From: a virus
Virus record (IMG/VR): IMGVR_UViG_3300008120_000187
Coordinates: 1 to 33,537 of that record
Length of the DNA: 33,537 bases
Reading direction: 5' to 3' (one strand)
Position numbers and translations under genes: made by a program. The notes beneath the pieces are model-generated. The model worked only from the letters and a program-made list of their open reading frames with translations, was not told the DNA's origin and did no database searches. The stretch's first letter is position 1. Every line of letters begins with the position of its first letter. Below, in pieces: positions 32,465 to 33,537 of this stretch.

Positions 32465-33024
32465 TAGGCAATCCTATTTCGTCTATACCGTTTCACCATC
32501 ATTAGTTCTTTTTCCAAGAACCCAGTTTCAGCAACAGCGACACCACGAGGGTTGAGGTCTTTAACACCGACGACATCGTCGTGCATGTTTTGCATTTCTC
32601 TTGTTGCAGCGCGAAGAATCATCAACTTAAACATCTTGATATTCTCGCCATCAAGACCAGCGGTATAGGTAATGGTTACGCGGTCATTTGCGTATCCACG
32701 ATAGAAATCAATACCAAAACGGCGAACCGTATAGTCCGAGCCCCTTGCGTCTGCCGTACCCGACTGGATGTATGTGCCAGCGGTTAGTCCACTTTGAGTA
32801 ACGGTGAATGTCGTTGGTGTAACTGCCGTTATGACTTTGAGGTCAAGGTTCAAGGCAGCGTACGACATTCCCTGGATATCAACAGTTTGGCCAACGGTAA
32901 AATCGTTAGCAGAGGTATAAACAACAGTGGAGCCAGTAACAACGGCGCGAGTAATCGTTGATGTCCGCTTAATCGCTTCTCCAAGCAATTGTTGGCGGTG
33001 GAGTGCTGTAAGTAAGAATTCCAT
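32464..33024 (-). CDS. Head-tail connector (gp6-like), C-terminal part in a second frame
   Basis: This frame contains, after an inserted Ig-like module, YTVRRFGIDFYRG, RVTITYTAGL and FKLMILRAATREMQN, the usual C-terminal half of gp6-like connectors, while the N-terminal half lies in the frame of 32969-33265. Its only ATG (33024) has no Shine-Dalgarno, and a TTG at 33075 has weak AGG support. The two frames overlap with an offset that needs a +1 shift (skip one base) between about 33024 and 32969. It may be a frameshifted gene, an assembly indel or two coupled genes. The connector forms the neck dodecamer. Confidence 0.6.
   Translation of the reverse strand: MEFLLTALHRQQLLGEAIKRTSTITRAVVTGSTVVYTSANDFTVGQTVDIQGMSYAALNLDLKVITAVTPTTFTVTQSGLTAGTYIQSGTADARGSDYTVRRFGIDFYRGYANDRVTITYTAGLDGENIKMFKLMILRAATREMQNMHDDVVGVKDLNPRGVAVAETGFLEKELMMVKRYRRNRIA
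32746..32949 (-). other. Ig-like module inside the connector
   Basis: Residues TRAVVTGSTVVYTSANDFTV to TYIQSGTADA form a beta module inserted between the connector halves. Its core (NDFTVGQTVDIQG, VITAVTPTTFTV) matches the gpJ module at 18736-18951. Spare copies in two unrelated proteins suggest it moves within phage genomes. Confidence 0.7.
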
Positions 33025-33265
33025 TTGGGTTAATGTCCGTCTGTTGGTAGCCCTCGTTGTAGAAGGTTGAACCAATTGGCAGACCTATGTGGTCAGATTC
33101 AAGAACATGAACTTCATCAACAAACTCAATTGGTTCAATTGGGCGACGCAGATAGGACTCAAGTTCGCTCTGTAGCCCACCAAGTATCAAGTCGGCAGCG
33201 TCTTCCTGTCGCAGGGACAGGGAGATGTCCATGTATGTCTTAAGTTCAGCAACTGATACAAGCAT
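32969..33265 (-). CDS. Head-tail connector (gp6-like), N-terminal part
   Basis: 98 aa with the helical start of gp6-like connectors: VAELKTYMDISLSLRQEDAA, LILGGLQSELESYLRRPIE, then a strand with VDEVHVLESDHIGLP. The frame stops in IAWRSD, just where the second frame (32464-33024) takes over. It has no C-terminal half by itself, which argues for one gene split by a +1 frame change. A GGGGG element lies a few bases before its ATG. Confidence 0.68.
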   Translation of the reverse strand: MLVSVAELKTYMDISLSLRQEDAADLILGGLQSELESYLRRPIEPIEFVDEVHVLESDHIGLPIGSTFYNEGYQQTDINPNGILTYSTPPPTIAWRSD

Positions 33266-33298
33266 TTAAATACCCCCATCCACGAGGTCTGGAGAAGT

Positions 33299-33314
33299 GG
33301 GGATAATTATCCCC
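33299..33314. other. Perfect 16-bp palindrome
   Basis: GGGGATAATTATCCCC is an uninterrupted inverted repeat that covers the stop of the upstream gene and the start of the 41-base gap. It could be a protein-binding dyad or chance. With no loop it is a poor transcript hairpin. Confidence 0.5.
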
Positions 33315-33537
33315 GATTGCGCCGAGCGCGCAACCTGTCTCGGAGTCGTCGGGCAGCGCGTGCTGCTGCTGATTCGCTCAAAATCTGAGCAGCAGTTGCA
33401 GTACGGGCGCGACCAGTCCGTCGGCGGCCCACGGTTTCTCCAGCAAGGTTGATGAGTCGGCGAGCGGTACCAGCACGACCTTCGTCGCGACCTTCGTTCT
33501 CGTCACCACCAATTTCTGTATCCAGATAGCAAATCAT
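33307..33537 (-). CDS. Arg-rich protein, partial (5' end beyond right edge)
   Basis: 76 codons to the stop at 33307. The frame begins with an ATG at the very edge, so it may be internal. The C-terminus is extremely basic (GRRRTGRARTA and AARRLRDRLRARRNRG) with Ala-rich helix, and the N-terminus is acidic (ETEIGGDE-like). A nucleic-acid or scaffold contact is possible. It lies upstream of the connector, where capsid-associated genes are usual. I do not recognise a family. Confidence 0.55.
   Translation of the reverse strand: MICYLDTEIGGDENEGRDEGRAGTARRLINLAGETVGRRRTGRARTATAAQILSESAAARAARRLRDRLRARRNRG

Overview
The window is one contiguous piece of a contractile-tailed bacteriophage genome (myovirus morphotype, Caudoviricetes). 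Every gene I can support lies on the minus strand, and genes are separated by a few bases or overlap (several ATGA or TAATG junctions), so the region reads as one long late transcription unit running from the right edge to the left edge. I see no tRNA, integrase, replication gene or CRISPR array. The host cannot be fixed from sequence alone. The moderate, slightly AT-leaning composition, the r1t-type holin, the tape measure with a peptidase end and the many 2-oxoglutarate oxygenases suggest an aquatic, possibly Gram-positive (freshwater actinobacterial) host; this is inference.

In transcription order (right to left), the right third is the neck and tail module. It holds a partial Arg-rich protein, a gp6-like head-tail connector split over two frames, a gp10/virion-morphogenesis-type tail completion protein, a tail-terminator-like protein and a small hypothetical. 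These are followed by tail sheath, tail tube, a tail assembly chaperone whose gene continues in the -1 frame (an un-annotated 62-codon extension), and a 1551-residue tape measure protein that ends in an M15-type peptidase motif.

The centre is the baseplate and adsorption module: a baseplate protein, a gpD/XkdQ-like hub, an OB-fold spike-like protein, gp25, gpJ, a gpI-like wedge, a holin, then fibre genes. The fibre genes comprise two small proteins, three large fibres (two sharing a C-terminal tip domain, one with an Mtd-like N-terminus), a 59-aa mini-gene between them, and a three-repeat FnIII-like protein ending in a long PPFF tandem tract.

The left 8.6 kb is an accessory island directly downstream of the fibres. 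It carries eight Fe(II)/2-oxoglutarate oxygenase-like genes (three of them tandem paralogues, the last cut by the window edge), a divergent glutathione peroxidase, a methyltransferase-like protein, a DUF6065-like protein and three small unknowns. The most interesting hypothesis is that some of these prolyl-hydroxylase-like enzymes modify phage structural proteins, with the proline-rich fibre tract immediately upstream as the obvious candidate substrate. This is untested.
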